Origin: Melampsora larici-populina 98AG31
Lineage: Eukaryota > Basidiomycota > Pucciniomycetes > Pucciniales > Melampsoraceae
NCBI RefSeq assembly: GCF_000204055.1
Contig: NW_006768777.1
Span: forward strand, 1,639,598-1,703,597
DNA length: 64,000 nt
Direction: 5' to 3'
The stretch's first letter is position 1; each line of letters begins with the position of its first letter. This document shows, in pieces, positions 24,013 through 34,413 of the stretch. The notes under the pieces are model-generated. The model was not told where the DNA came from. It ran no database searches and saw only the letters and a program-made list of their open reading frames with translations. The position numbers were made by a program, and so were the translations under genes.

Positions 24013-25573
24013 TGTAGTACTTATAGCACAACAAGGGCTATACAGTGCTTTGAAAGAGGATAATCTGAAGATATAATAGATCTAAAGAAGGTGTCTGAGA
24101 CTGCTCTTTCTGAGAATCTTTAACAAACTGGACTTTGTTGTTAAAGTCTCCTGATAACAGAGAAATATAACCAGGTCTTTGATAATAAGAGAAAAGTATC
24201 TTGATAAAAAGCACCAGAGAAATAAGCTCAACACATTTAAAGTGTTATTCCAGTCGAGTCAAAATGTTGAAAAATAAGCTCAATATCTTTTTGATATTAT
24301 TCCAGAATGACAGTGTCATATAAAGCACATAAAACAAATTTCTCTTCTGATGAAGGGCTGATTTGAGTGACCTAGTACTGCTCTAATAAGTTTATAATGA
24401 TAAAAATGATTAATGCTATGTAAGAGATGAAGAAGAAAGGAAACATAATTTCGCACAAAAGACACAAGTTTATGAACACATCAATACAAATTGTTAAAGT
24501 GGTAAACAGCTCTTAAAAAATCCTCTTTACCATCTAAAAAACCAAAAGATGACTAAAATGCTGGTAAACAGCTTTGATCCAATGATTCAACCACTCTCTA
24601 CATTCCTAAATTTCGCCATCAGTACCTCATCAACCCATTATGATCATTATTATGATGTAATGTGATCTTCTATTCATCATCTGATAAGATTTATTACTAA
24701 TTTGACCAGTAAAACATGACTAATCTCTATTCTTATGATCAAATGCTGTGTATATGCTGTGTATATGCTGTGTTCTGAATGTTCTAGAATGAATATTGAT
24801 TTGATCTTATGATGATTCAGCATTTCAATGATGTAATTGCTTGTTATTAATGATTTGTGATCTTGTTGATGTGTAATCAAATCCTTTGATTCCTTATAAC
24901 TTTTGTCATACACCTCTGTTACTAATGATTTAAAGATTGTACATTATGAATTTGATGATTCTGCGTCGAATGAGCTATTACTTATCATGTTCTGACGTCA
25001 TTTGACACATGTAATCAGCTGAAAACCTTCATTTTCGACTATTTTCACCTATTTTCTTCACTTTTCACACCTTTTACTAAGCCTTTCTTGCCTTCTGTAA
25101 CATTACACAGTAATCTCCAACCGTGAAAATCCCTAAAAACACCCTTGAAAACTTTATTCATTACTAATACTACTGTTACATATGTAAAACTACCTGTAAA
25201 CCCTTGTTTACCAATTTCGACTTTTTCCCATTTCCTTAATAACTTCTATTTTCTCTTATCAACCACCAAGATTAAAGTTGTTGCTGACTAAAACAATGCT
25301 CCTCTTTCGTATTCCAACCCTACTAAACCCATAAACCTAATATTACTACCCTAAAAACCATTTCCAACCTGTATACCTCTATTTTCGAGTTTTTCTTATG
25401 TTTTTTTCTTTCTTTCTTTTTGTAATCTGTTTGTTAATAGTTTATACTTATCTTGATAAGTTTGTTTGAATGATAAAATGATGTAAATATTAAACTATAT
25501 GTAATATAATTGATGTAATTCAAAATTCGATTTTTTTTGATTTTTTGATTGGTCTCATATTTTGATTACCACA
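24013..25573 (+). repeat. Solo LTR, copy B (1561 bp), inside the P-like transposase
   Basis: It begins TGTAGTACTTATAGCACAAC, ends GATTACCACA, and is flanked by CCGT at 24009-24012 and 25574-25577, a perfect 4-bp target duplication. Deleting the LTR plus one CCGT rejoins the frame (AASNQTV to CVKRLRYHNG). This dates it after the transposon. Confidence 0.9.
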
Positions 25574-25697
25574 CCGTGTGTGTCAAGCGCCTTCGATATC
25601 ATAATGGCTGTTTAGTTGGGGCGCAAGGAGGGGATATTGCTTTTGGTGATCCTTCTGAGCTCCCAGATCTGGTAAAAAAATGTAATCAAGAACAAGG

Positions 25698-25809
25698 CAC
25701 AGTGCCTGTGAAGGGCGCCCTAGACGTTGGGGGCCTTCAAGAGTACAAAGGCAAGCCTTTGTACTTGTTGGAGCCCCCAACGTTGGGGGCTCTCTCCACG
25801 GGCACTGTG
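25698..25809. mobile_element. CACTA-like fold-back MITE (112 bp)
   Basis: Termini CACAGTGCC... and ...GGGCACTGTG are inverted. The interior pairs nearly end to end (GTTGGGGGC with GCCCCCAAC; GTACAAAGGC with GCCTTTGTAC). The flanking trinucleotide AGG is duplicated (25695-25697 and 25810-25812). A 3-bp TSD and CAC(T/A)-type ends are typical of the CACTA/EnSpm superfamily. It interrupts the same transposase ORF as LTR copy B. Confidence 0.75.
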
Positions 25810-28657
25810 AGGAACTTTGTTCTAAAGTAAGTGCTTTACTTTTTTGTGGTTTACTTTTTCTTTCAAACAGGCGGGTAGATTTGCTGAAATCTATCTATTT
25901 CCTTCCACCAGATCCGAGCCTACACTCTACAGGTTCCTTTGCCTAACATCCCAACATTTGTAGTGGTGCTTATTGCTAGTTGCAACAAGGAGACTTCAGA
26001 ATATATACTCAAAAAACATACAAAATTCTTGGAATTATCTCAAGATGCTGGTATCAACATCCTATCTATTGGAGCAGATGGCGCACCGACTGAACTCTGC
26101 GCTCAAACTATGCTTGCGGAAACAGCTACTCAATATATATCTTACTCAAACCCGACTTATAACATACACGTCAAGGTTCCTCTGATTGGACATCCACCAC
26201 AACCAGTAGTAATGGTCCAAGACCCAAAGCACACTTGTAAAACTGGCGCTAATCAGTTGAGCTCTGGAGCACGCCTCCTTGTCATTGGTCAACATCATAT
26301 ATCTATACAGCAGATAGCTGCTATCCTCCAGTCTGGTCGGAGCCCTCTCCTTCATAAGGATGTCTTTGACTGCGACAAGCAGGACAATGGCTGAGCTTTT
26401 CAAACCTTGAACTCCAGAACCTTGGCGGTCTCTTTGGCTGATGATGACATGATTGGGTTGTCAATCTACCTGTTTGTGATAGGCAAGATGTGCGATGCCT
26501 GGTTGAATCAATGGATTGGTCATTGAGAACGTCTAAGATCAGCCTGGACTGCCAATTTTTTCTTGCGACAATGGAAAAGCATATTTTAAAACAACAATCC
26601 GAGTCTAACAAACTGATGAGCTTTGCTCAAAACTGAATTTCACCCCAGAGCTTCAAGATTTTCTCAACGCTTGCACTGCTTCAGCTCATCTTAGCTCACC
26701 AAGAATTTTATCCGACCACTCCTTTTCTCCCTTGGAAACATGGTAGTGAACCATGCAAACACATCTTTGGCTGGATGTGTATTATATCCCCAAGATTCAC
26801 TGTTCTGGATGCTAGAATGATGTCTCCAAAAATCCATGCAATTGTCAAAAACATTATGTCAGGGAAAATGAAAATACCACCTTCCAAACACATGCATTCT
26901 GGATACCAGTATGCGTTTTCGGATGAGCCTGAAAACAATCATCTTGAGTTTCTTGCCGAGTTTCCAACTGATGAAGAAATTTCCGAGGATCTAGAAATTG
27001 CCCATGAGCAAGCCAATCAACTGTCCCTGATTGCTGGAATGGGGTCACTGGTATCTCTGATCCAGGATGTTCTGGGCCCAGACCTGGATGAGGTGGCTGA
27101 AAACTCACCTGAAAATTTATCAGGTAAGTTGTTTATCCTTTTTTCTTTACATGTATTGATGACCATCAATGACCAATCCTTTGTTTTTAGATATCTCTGT
27201 TTGCGCCACTCAACACTACAATATCGAGTATGGATATACAGGTGGTGAAATGCGCGAAAAGCAAGCGCTGGAAGCCGCTGCTCACTTGACCAAGGAACAG
27301 AACTCGGTAGACCTTTTTCTGGAAACTTTGCCTGATGATTCAGAAAGTGAAAGCTTGAAAAACACAGCAATGTCTATATCAAACCTGCTCAATCCGGTGT
27401 GTAAGTAGCATCAACGTTGTCTAGGCGAGTTCCCTAAACATATTTACTGACACATCTCTCGCTTACTTTTGTAGCTTCAGATAAGCATTGCCAACAATCT
27501 CATGACTCAAAAAGCAATATAGCTATTGGTCCACTAGTCATGGATGGCAAGCTCATCGGTGCCAATTTAACAGCAATCTGGAAACTTCACGATAGCAAGG
27601 TTGTAAATCATAAGGGAAATGAACAAAACATCATTCATCCTGACAAATTGGCTTTGGAATTGACAAGTAAGACAAAGAGCGGTGGTGTGAAATCAAGTGC
27701 TTGCTCAAAGATCAAAAACTTGGAAGAAATCCCCACGGGCAAAGCGCATAGGCACCAGTGGAATATAAATGTGAAGATAGACTTATCTGGGATTGTCAAG
27801 GACTCTGCAGTGTTTGGTCAAGTCCACTTGCAAGGGCTCCTTGAAGGCGGGGAAATCAAGCCCACAAACCCTATCAAAACTGGAAGCTTCCTGATTGTTA
27901 TCAAGAATCACGTAAGTTCATCTCACAATTGAATGATAATTTTTTGAATACTGATGCATCTTTAACGTTTAGACTTTGTACTTGGCAAAAACTCTCGTTG
28001 CCTACAAGCTTGTCAACAAAAAAACATGCTTTTGTGACCAGTGGAGATCCAAGGAAGGGTCTGTCTCATATTGCAGTACAAGTCCTCTTCTACAACCCCC
28101 TTTATCCAGTTGTAACACCAACTCAAAACTCGTCATCCAATGAGTTGGCTCATTCTCTCCTGGATGCTACCGACATAGTATACATTTTTGAGGGTTCTTC
28201 TTTCAAGGATGTTGGTCAAGGCTGCTATATGATTCCATTGGTCATGCGCAACATACTTGGATCTGTTCATCTTGAACAGTTGATTGACCAATACTATGAT
28301 GAATTAGCTAAATTAAAAACCCAGCCCAGCAATGGTGAAATTTCCAATTAAATGATTAAAGAACTAGTTTTTGTAGATACTGTTTACAACTCACTCATTT
28401 ACACATGAATGTTTAGGCCTATATCACTAAAATACATTGCTCAGAAAGCACATTTGGCACTTCTGCACACTCCCACAGCCTTTTTTTTGGATGCGGGTGA
28501 CCAAAAAGGGTTTTTTTCCGAGCCAAAATGCCAAAAACCAACGTATGTGGGTGACCAGAAAAGGGGCTTTTTAGGATTTTTCCTAAACCTGATAACAATA
28601 TAGGGGACTGTCCTTGTCACCCACATTGACCGGTGCATTCCAGGGTCCTATTGAACT

Positions 28658-28947
28658 CCTTTGGTCTGACTTCAAAATTCTCATTTGGTCACCTCAAAAG
28701 CCTTTCACTTATCATATTTGATGTTGATACTTCCATAGCCATACTACAGGTTAATCAATTAAGCAAGAATATTGCACTTTGTTTTCCAGGTGATGAGAAA
28801 TTTGACTTGCCAACAAAGGTGGTACACTTTTTTTGAAGGTTGACACCCAAACACTTGACACAAAAATTAGCTTATATAAAGCCTGAAAAAACCCAGCCAC
28901 ATCAAACAATGAACCTCCCATCTATCTGACTTAATTTTTCAAGAGCA
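28658..28947. repeat. Dispersed repeat shared with 44928-45222
   Basis: About 290 bases (CTCCTTTGGTCtgACTtCAAAATT... through CAGTGGCAATT) match 44928-45222 at high similarity. The region directly abuts the TSD of the P-like transposon, so that element inserted into a member of this repeat family. Confidence 0.8.
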
Positions 28948-30110
28948 GTGGCAATTTGCTAGGAGCATGTATCAGAAGTATCATACTGTAGTATGACATG
29001 CACAGTATTCATGATGGATGTATACCTGAAGCTTTGTGTTCATTTTCTTTGTTTGCCTGTGTATCTCTATTGTTATTATAATGATAGATAGTATAAGCTT
29101 AGGTGCAAGTAACACTTTTAGTTTATCATGATGTGCTATCTTCATATATGTTCCTTTGATAAGCTTAGAATAATTACATGATCAGTTTGAACAAATTGAT
29201 TTATTCAAACCTAGAACAAACTGGTGGCAATTTGCTAGGAGTATGTAGTAGAAGTATCATACTGTAATATGACATGCACAGTATTCATGATGGATGTATA
29301 TCTAAAACTTTGATTTTATTTTCTTTGTTGGCCTGTGTATCTCTATTGTTATAATGATAGATAGGTATCAGCCTGAGCCCCGACCCAAAAAACGCGGGTA
29401 ATGGCCTACCCGCACCCCAAACCAATACCCAGTAGGCCCCCCCGCGCCCAAACCCTACCCAAACCGATCAAAACCCGGCTTCCAGAAGGCCCCCCAAGCC
29501 CTATCCCGAATGCCCAAAACCCGCAGGAAGCCGGGGTTCCCCGCGGACAAGATTGGGGGTTTGAGGACTAGGCCCACCCCGCCCCCGAACCCTACGGGGC
29601 CCCTGATGTACTGGGGTCCCAAAAAAGGTGACCGAGCCCGGGCCCCGAGGGTTTGGGGCTCGGGGAACCCTCGGGGCGTCGGTTTTGGGGCTCAGGTTGA
29701 GATAGGTATAAGCTTAGATGCAAGTGACACTTTTAGTTTATCATGGTGTGCTTTTTTCTTACGCGTCACTTTGAAAAACTTGAAAATTTACGTAACCAGT
29801 TAAATTGGTTTATTTAAACCTAGGACACAGTGGTGGCAATCTGCTAGGAGTGTGTAGAGTGCGTAGTAGAATTATCATACTGCATTCATGATGGATGTCT
29901 ATCTGAAACTTCAATTTTATTTCCTTTGTTTGCCTGCGTATCTCTATTGTTATAATGATAGATAGGTATAAGCTTAGATGCAAGTAACACATTTAGTTTA
30001 TCATAATGTGCTGTTTTCTTACGCGTTGCTTTGATAAGCTTGAAAAATTTACATAACCAGTTAAATTGGTTTATTTAAACATACATAGGACAAACTACGG
30101 GCCAGGGACT
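28948..30110. repeat. Three tandem copies of a ~270-bp unit
   Basis: Units start GTGGCAAT(T/C)TGCTAGGAG at 28948, 29224 and 29833. Unit 2 is longer only because of the 333-bp insertion at 29368-29700. Each unit includes CTCTATTGTTATAATGATAGATAG and TAAGCTTAG(A/G)TGCAAGT. Confidence 0.85.
29368..29700. mobile_element. GC-rich non-autonomous element with 8-bp TSD (333 bp)
   Basis: Ends TCAGCCTGAGCCCC and GGGGCTCAGGTTGA form a terminal inverted repeat with one mismatch. The flanks GATAGGTA (29360-29367 and 29701-29708) are an exact 8-bp duplication. The interior is C/G-rich (CCCGACCC, CCCGAACCC), in sharp contrast to the AT-rich host. The TSD length suggests hAT-like mobilisation. There is no coding capacity. 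Confidence 0.85.
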
Positions 30111-30530
30111 CATATGCACAACGCAGTCGATTTGCTTGTATGTTGTTGTACTGCACATTGTTCTTACGAGTTACCCTGATAAACTTGATCATCGAACATT
30201 AGCAGTCTGGACTCTGACACAATTGTAGTCAAGCCTAGCTTCATACAGCAGCACCGCGGGAATCAATGGGTTCAAAACCGATTGAAGAAAGTTGCGGTGA
30301 CTGGGTTTGCAACTTCTTTCAATCGGGGGGACCTCTCTGCGGTCGGTGGGACTTGTGTTAAGCTAGTACTAATACAGTACCCTGAAGTATTGCAACAGTC
30401 TGGGCCAAATGTAATAAACGTTTCGGCCATGTGTGGGATTGGCGAGTTTCAGATTGAGGAAAAACTTCTCAAGAGGTATCTCTTGACGATGGCACACAAA
30501 ATAGCTGGGATGTTGATTTCGCAGGGCACA

Positions 30531-30536
30531 TATAAA
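30531..30536 (+). promoter_or_regulatory. Candidate TATA box of the secreted-protein gene at 30772
   Basis: CATATAAACC lies about 240 bases before the chosen start and 135 before an alternative upstream ATG at 30667. The stretch 30111-30530 otherwise holds no gene I can support. Confidence 0.4.
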
Positions 30537-30771
30537 CCTCGGAGGTCGCCGACACCCTTGTTCTCTGCTGCCTGTCCCGGAAATCTTCTTTCACCTTTCG
30601 TTCCTTTTGAAACTATTTTCGATTCATACCTGGCTCTAGTCTAATTTCTTTCCTTACCATCACGACATGCGAGTCCAACATACGACTTCGCTTTTCAGGT
30701 CCATGATATCCCGACATCATCTATCATCAATAACAAGCTACACATGCACCGTACGCAGTTTTGTGAAATCC

Positions 30772-31468
30772 ATGAGCTTGCATTACGGCTCCACTGATGC
30801 TCCATTCCATACACAGATCTTGTTGTTTGTGATGACGCTTTGTAATTTCCTCACGAGTCCCGTCGTCGCACATCCTGTGGTTCCTTGTACCCGCACTTCA
30901 CAGGAAGGCTGTAGCTTTAGTCGGTTCTCGAAACGGGCCCTCGAGTTCGCTAGTCACGAAGTCGAACAGTTTTCAGATGCTTCCAAGCTCAAAGACATCG
31001 GCAAAGTTGGTAAACTTGGGACAAAGGAACCATCGGGGTCGGACTACTTTACCCCCCTAGAAGGGTCAGGTGCTTTGAGGTCCAGCGACTTGCTCTCGGG
31101 GCAAGTTCAAGTTGATGTAGTACGAGGGGGAAGGCGGCTGAAAGTGAGTGAACTTCCAGCTTACATACAACAAAGTCAGTTCTTCAAGTTACTGATCGAA
31201 TCCCAAATACTATCAAAAGCTGGAAAACACCGCCCCAATCAAAGTTCCGGAGATGTTATTAAAAGCTCAGGGGATGCTCAACAAGCTCCAGACTAAGCTA
31301 GACAGGCTCTCCGTTACTGTGCGCCGTAATTTATTGAGGGCGGGTTCTAAAAGACCTCGACCCCTATCAAACAGCTTCTCATTGCACGATTATCATCAGA
31401 ACATCGTTCTCAGCGAAGGTGAACCAGGTTATGACCCTCAACGTTTTGCCGTATATTCGCAACGCTAA
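30772..31468 (+). pseudogene. Secreted-protein gene with a probable 1-base frameshift
   Basis: From the ATG at 30772 the first ~35 residues form a signal peptide (TQILLFVMTLCNFLTSPVVA, then HPVVPC). A possible dibasic processing site follows (RFSKRALEF). The frame runs to 31296. From about 31225, however, the next frame has better coding character (ENTAPIKVPEMLLKAQGMLN, LDRLSVTVRRNLL) and stays open to 31468. This suggests a single-base indel in TCAAAAGCTGGAAA near 31220. It could be a recent pseudogene or a sequence error. An in-frame ATG at 30667 gives a longer start without a good signal peptide. No family is recognised. Confidence 0.5.
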
Positions 31469-32233
31469 GAGCTTTTGTCACCTCGGAAATATACCTTCGA
31501 ATGAAATTGCCCAGCAAGAACATAACGTACCACTCTCTTTTAAAACCATTTTCTCTTTCCTTTTAGACAGTCAGTTCAAAATCTTGCATTGCATCTTGTT
31601 TCCTACAAAATTGTCATATTTCACGGGCTCCACGCATTTCATATAATTTTGCCATGATACTCGTGGTTCACTCCAGGATCTATGCTCTACTCTCCATAAA
31701 AACTTTTTTTCCAAAGAGTGATTCAATTACCTATTTAGCTGCAAATACATGAGCTTATAAAATGAATCCTCTAGAATAATTCTTTGCAGGCTGTGGCACT
31801 TGCAAGGAATACATGAAGTTTTGCATCCAATATCTCTGAGTCAAGGATGGAGCATGTTGTACATCATTCAGATAAAGGCCCATGTTCTTCACTTTCCATG
31901 GAAGTCTATGATACTGGCTCTCTTTCTTGGTGTTGACTTGTACTGGGATACATCTCATCTGCTTGTTGTTTTGGTTTTCTGTGTTGATAAGTGGAACTTT
32001 CAAATGGGACTCAAGGACCACACCTGATTTAAAGAAGAGACTCCGGGATATTGCAGCTTATTTTCCAAATTTACTCATCAGACCCCGGTCAGAAAGGTAG
32101 CACACTGTATTTGTGTCTTAGTTGGCAAAAGCGGCATAATCTAATGATTGTGTGCAATCAGAACATGATCATCATTGACAGGAAGGGCATACACTACCTC
32201 CGTGGCATATCTCATTTCTAACAATAAACTCTA
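31469..32233. other. Intergenic between secreted-protein gene and Helitron end
   Basis: No supported gene. The frames at 31755-32027 on both strands have no codon character I trust. Confidence 0.4.
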
Positions 32234-32261
32234 CTAGCGCTTCGGGGGCGGCCCGCCGCCC
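32234..32261 (-). other. Helitron 3' terminus: hairpin and CTAG
   Basis: On the plus strand this reads CTAG, CGCTTCGG, GGGCGGC, CC, GCCGCCC: a perfect 7-bp GC stem with a 2-base loop. The neighbouring base at 32233 is A (T in the element's orientation), as expected. Confidence 0.7.
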
Positions 32262-33108
32262 TTTCGGCTTCGCTTGACGCGTCAGTCATCGCTGCTACAT
32301 CTCACTTCGTTGCATTTGACCTATCGCATTATACATATTGCGACGTCCTCGTGTAAGTTACTGTATTCTGTCACATTGTTGCATAGGCCTGCGTTACGTC
32401 ATAGCTACGACATTGCATCACAACTTCTCAAAGGACAGTGCCACATTTACCGTTCATTCTACTCCCCTCTATCCCTCAACAAAACCCAGAATACATGAGG
32501 TTTCCCGCGAGACTGGTATTCTACGCATTTGATGTAGACTCTCCCGTTCACAACCCTCGTTTCATAGTTGAAGTTCTGCATGTCATGTCCACCATTGCAG
32601 AATTTGTCTCTTGAGGCATTTCCATCGCAATCCTTTGTATGCTTTGACATCCTAGGCAATCGTGTCTGCAACTTATGTGGTCATTAACTTCGTTGATAAT
32701 CATCAATGACAAAGCTGCTGCGACTTACGCTTTTTAAGCTTATAAATTGGCCTTAAATGCTCCGAAGATTTTATTGAACTTGTCTTTCGCTGCCTATTAC
32801 CGATTTCGCTGTCAGTATTGGTATCCGGCAGCGAGAGTATTAATTACCGACCTGACTTTGCGTTTTTCGACTATTCGCGAATTTACTGACGGTAAATAGG
32901 GAAGTCGTGACTTCGTAAATGACAACTTATTTCCGTCGCAGATCTCACAACCTCTACTAAACGACGGGGTCGGATCAACTGTGTGACTCGAAGACCCGAT
33001 ATGTAATCGGTCAGACGGGGATGATGTCATTTGCCGAATTGTAATCTCATTGCAAAGTTAGTTCCTACAATTCAAAGTCCATACATGCATTCTTCCAGCT
33101 CTCCTACG

Positions 33109-33407
33109 NNNNNNNNNNNNNNNNNNNNNNNNNNNNNNNNNNNNNNNNNNNNNNNNNNNNNNNNNNNNNNNNNNNNNNNNNNNNNNNNNNNNNNNNNNNN
33201 NNNNNNNNNNNNNNNNNNNNNNNNNNNNNNNNNNNNNNNNNNNNNNNNNNNNNNNNNNNNNNNNNNNNNNNNNNNNNNNNNNNNNNNNNNNNNNNNNNNN
33301 NNNNNNNNNNNNNNNNNNNNNNNNNNNNNNNNNNNNNNNNNNNNNNNNNNNNNNNNNNNNNNNNNNNNNNNNNNNNNNNNNNNNNNNNNNNNNNNNNNNN
33401 NNNNNNN
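33109..33407. other. Assembly gap (299 N)
   Basis: Undetermined bases inside the Helitron region; the adjacent minus-strand ORF runs into it. Confidence 0.99.
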
Positions 33408-33758
33408 CAATCTGTGTAATATAAAAAGAGGCTTGCACACCGTCATATCCCACTGTTGATGCCTCACGCATGCTACATGATAGTTTGCATCGCCGTATGT
33501 TGACGGAGCAACACGATGCGACACTACGATACCCCGGCCATGAAAGCGTATTGCATTGCTTGGTTTCTCGGTTGCAAGTCTTGTTTCACTGACAGGTTTC
33601 ACTGTGTCCCGCATCAGGAACATTCGTTGTTGCGCTGTGAAGTTGTCCATCGCAATTACCCCCTCGAGCTTGTAATATTTCGATATTTGCAACTCGGGGC
33701 CTCCGCTTTCATCGATCACGGCAAAGGGAATGTTAGTTATTAAACCGCCTTCCACCAC
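33408..33758 (-). CDS. Partial minus-strand ORF at the gap, possibly a relative of the companion gene
   Basis: From 33758 the minus strand encodes MVEGGLITNIPFAVIDESGG, then ISKYYKLEGVIAMDNFTAQQ and GRGIVVSHRVAPSTYGDANY, before entering the gap. The last segment recalls, in position and pattern, the GYVTARETVKDPLYKG part of the gene at 39398-40562, so it may be a second copy of that kind of protein. This rests on a weak visual match only. Short frames beyond the gap (32812-33030, with EKRKVRS) could be its 3' exons. Confidence 0.3.
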
Positions 33759-34413
33759 AGTTCGTGACTGGTATGCGACTCTGAGCCTGTCTCTTCTTCA
33801 AAAACCCTGAATCTGAAAAGATGACATTAGAATCTGTCGATAGTGCAACGGTCAGTAAAATCACGGACCTCCTTTTCTAATTTAAAGATTCCGCTGCAGC
33901 GCAGAGGCATATGTTCGTATTGTCTAATGCCTTTCTGAAGTGTCCTCGTCGGTTGTAACATATCTTTAGGATGTAAATATAATGAGAGCTAGATGACAAT
34001 ATAGCTGAATCGCTGTCAATATCAATCACGTTGATCCGACATCTTATATAGCAAATCTGTGTTGTAGAGTTCAGAAATGCAGCCATTTCGTTTCACAATT
34101 GCGTTAAGTCGATTCCTATTAGAGCCAAGTCGGGATTGACCGACGACCGTGGCACTCACGATCTTCATTCCCTTTAAATAGCTTTGCCCAGGTACTAATG
34201 CTGCCTTCTACATAATGATTTCGGTAGCGACTGCCAAATTCAGAGTGCAATTCTTAAGTTCATTTGGCCGATGCTCGCCATCTGCGTCGTCTTGGATTCA
34301 ATTGCAGAAGCACACAACTTTGCTAGTAATCAAAACCTACACTGGTCAGATTGCAATTCCTCATAAGACAATAGAATATATTACATAATGACGACGCGCG
34401 GCCAATGATAACT

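Larger units (their letters stand above)
22135..28351 (+). pseudogene. P/THAP9-like transposase, multi-exon, multiply disrupted
   Basis: Coding segments run from 22135 to 28351 with apparent GT-AG introns (for example 22465-22550, 22976-23040, 27125-27190). An early Cys-rich cluster at 22840-22970 (CSQC...CHCG...GGC...NHW) is zinc-finger-like. The core has GADGAPTE at about 26059-26082 and DPKHxxK at 26221-26241. The latter resembles the DPPHxxK block of P-element/THAP9 RNase-H-fold transposases, and GSEPCKHIFGW follows near 26750. A frameshift near 23328, stops at about 22327 and 23866, more after 26390, the solo LTR at 24013-25573 and the MITE at 25698-25809 make it non-functional. Family assignment is from motif memory and is moderate. 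Confidence 0.6.
21734..28649 (+). mobile_element. Complete DNA transposon, P/THAP9-like, with 34-bp TIRs and 8-bp TSD
   Basis: The left TIR 21734-21767 starts AGGACCCTGGATTGCACCGG. The right TIR 28616-28649 is its reverse complement with one mismatch in 34. The flanks are identical octamers ATTGAACT at 21726-21733 and 28650-28657. A related unoccupied site exists at 44911-44930. Subterminal GTGGGTGAC repeats lie at both ends. The element is 6916 bp, of which 1561 bp is a later solo LTR and 112 bp a later MITE. An 8-bp duplication fits the P and hAT superfamilies; the transposase motifs favour P. Confidence 0.88.

Noticed and set aside
30282..30644. 120-codon ORF upstream of the secreted-protein gene
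   Set aside because: It lacks an ATG at its start and overlaps the probable TATA box and leader.
34321..34330. CTAG at 34322-34325 as the Helitron 3' end
   Set aside because: There is no hairpin next to it; the end at 32234 has a perfect GC stem at the right distance.
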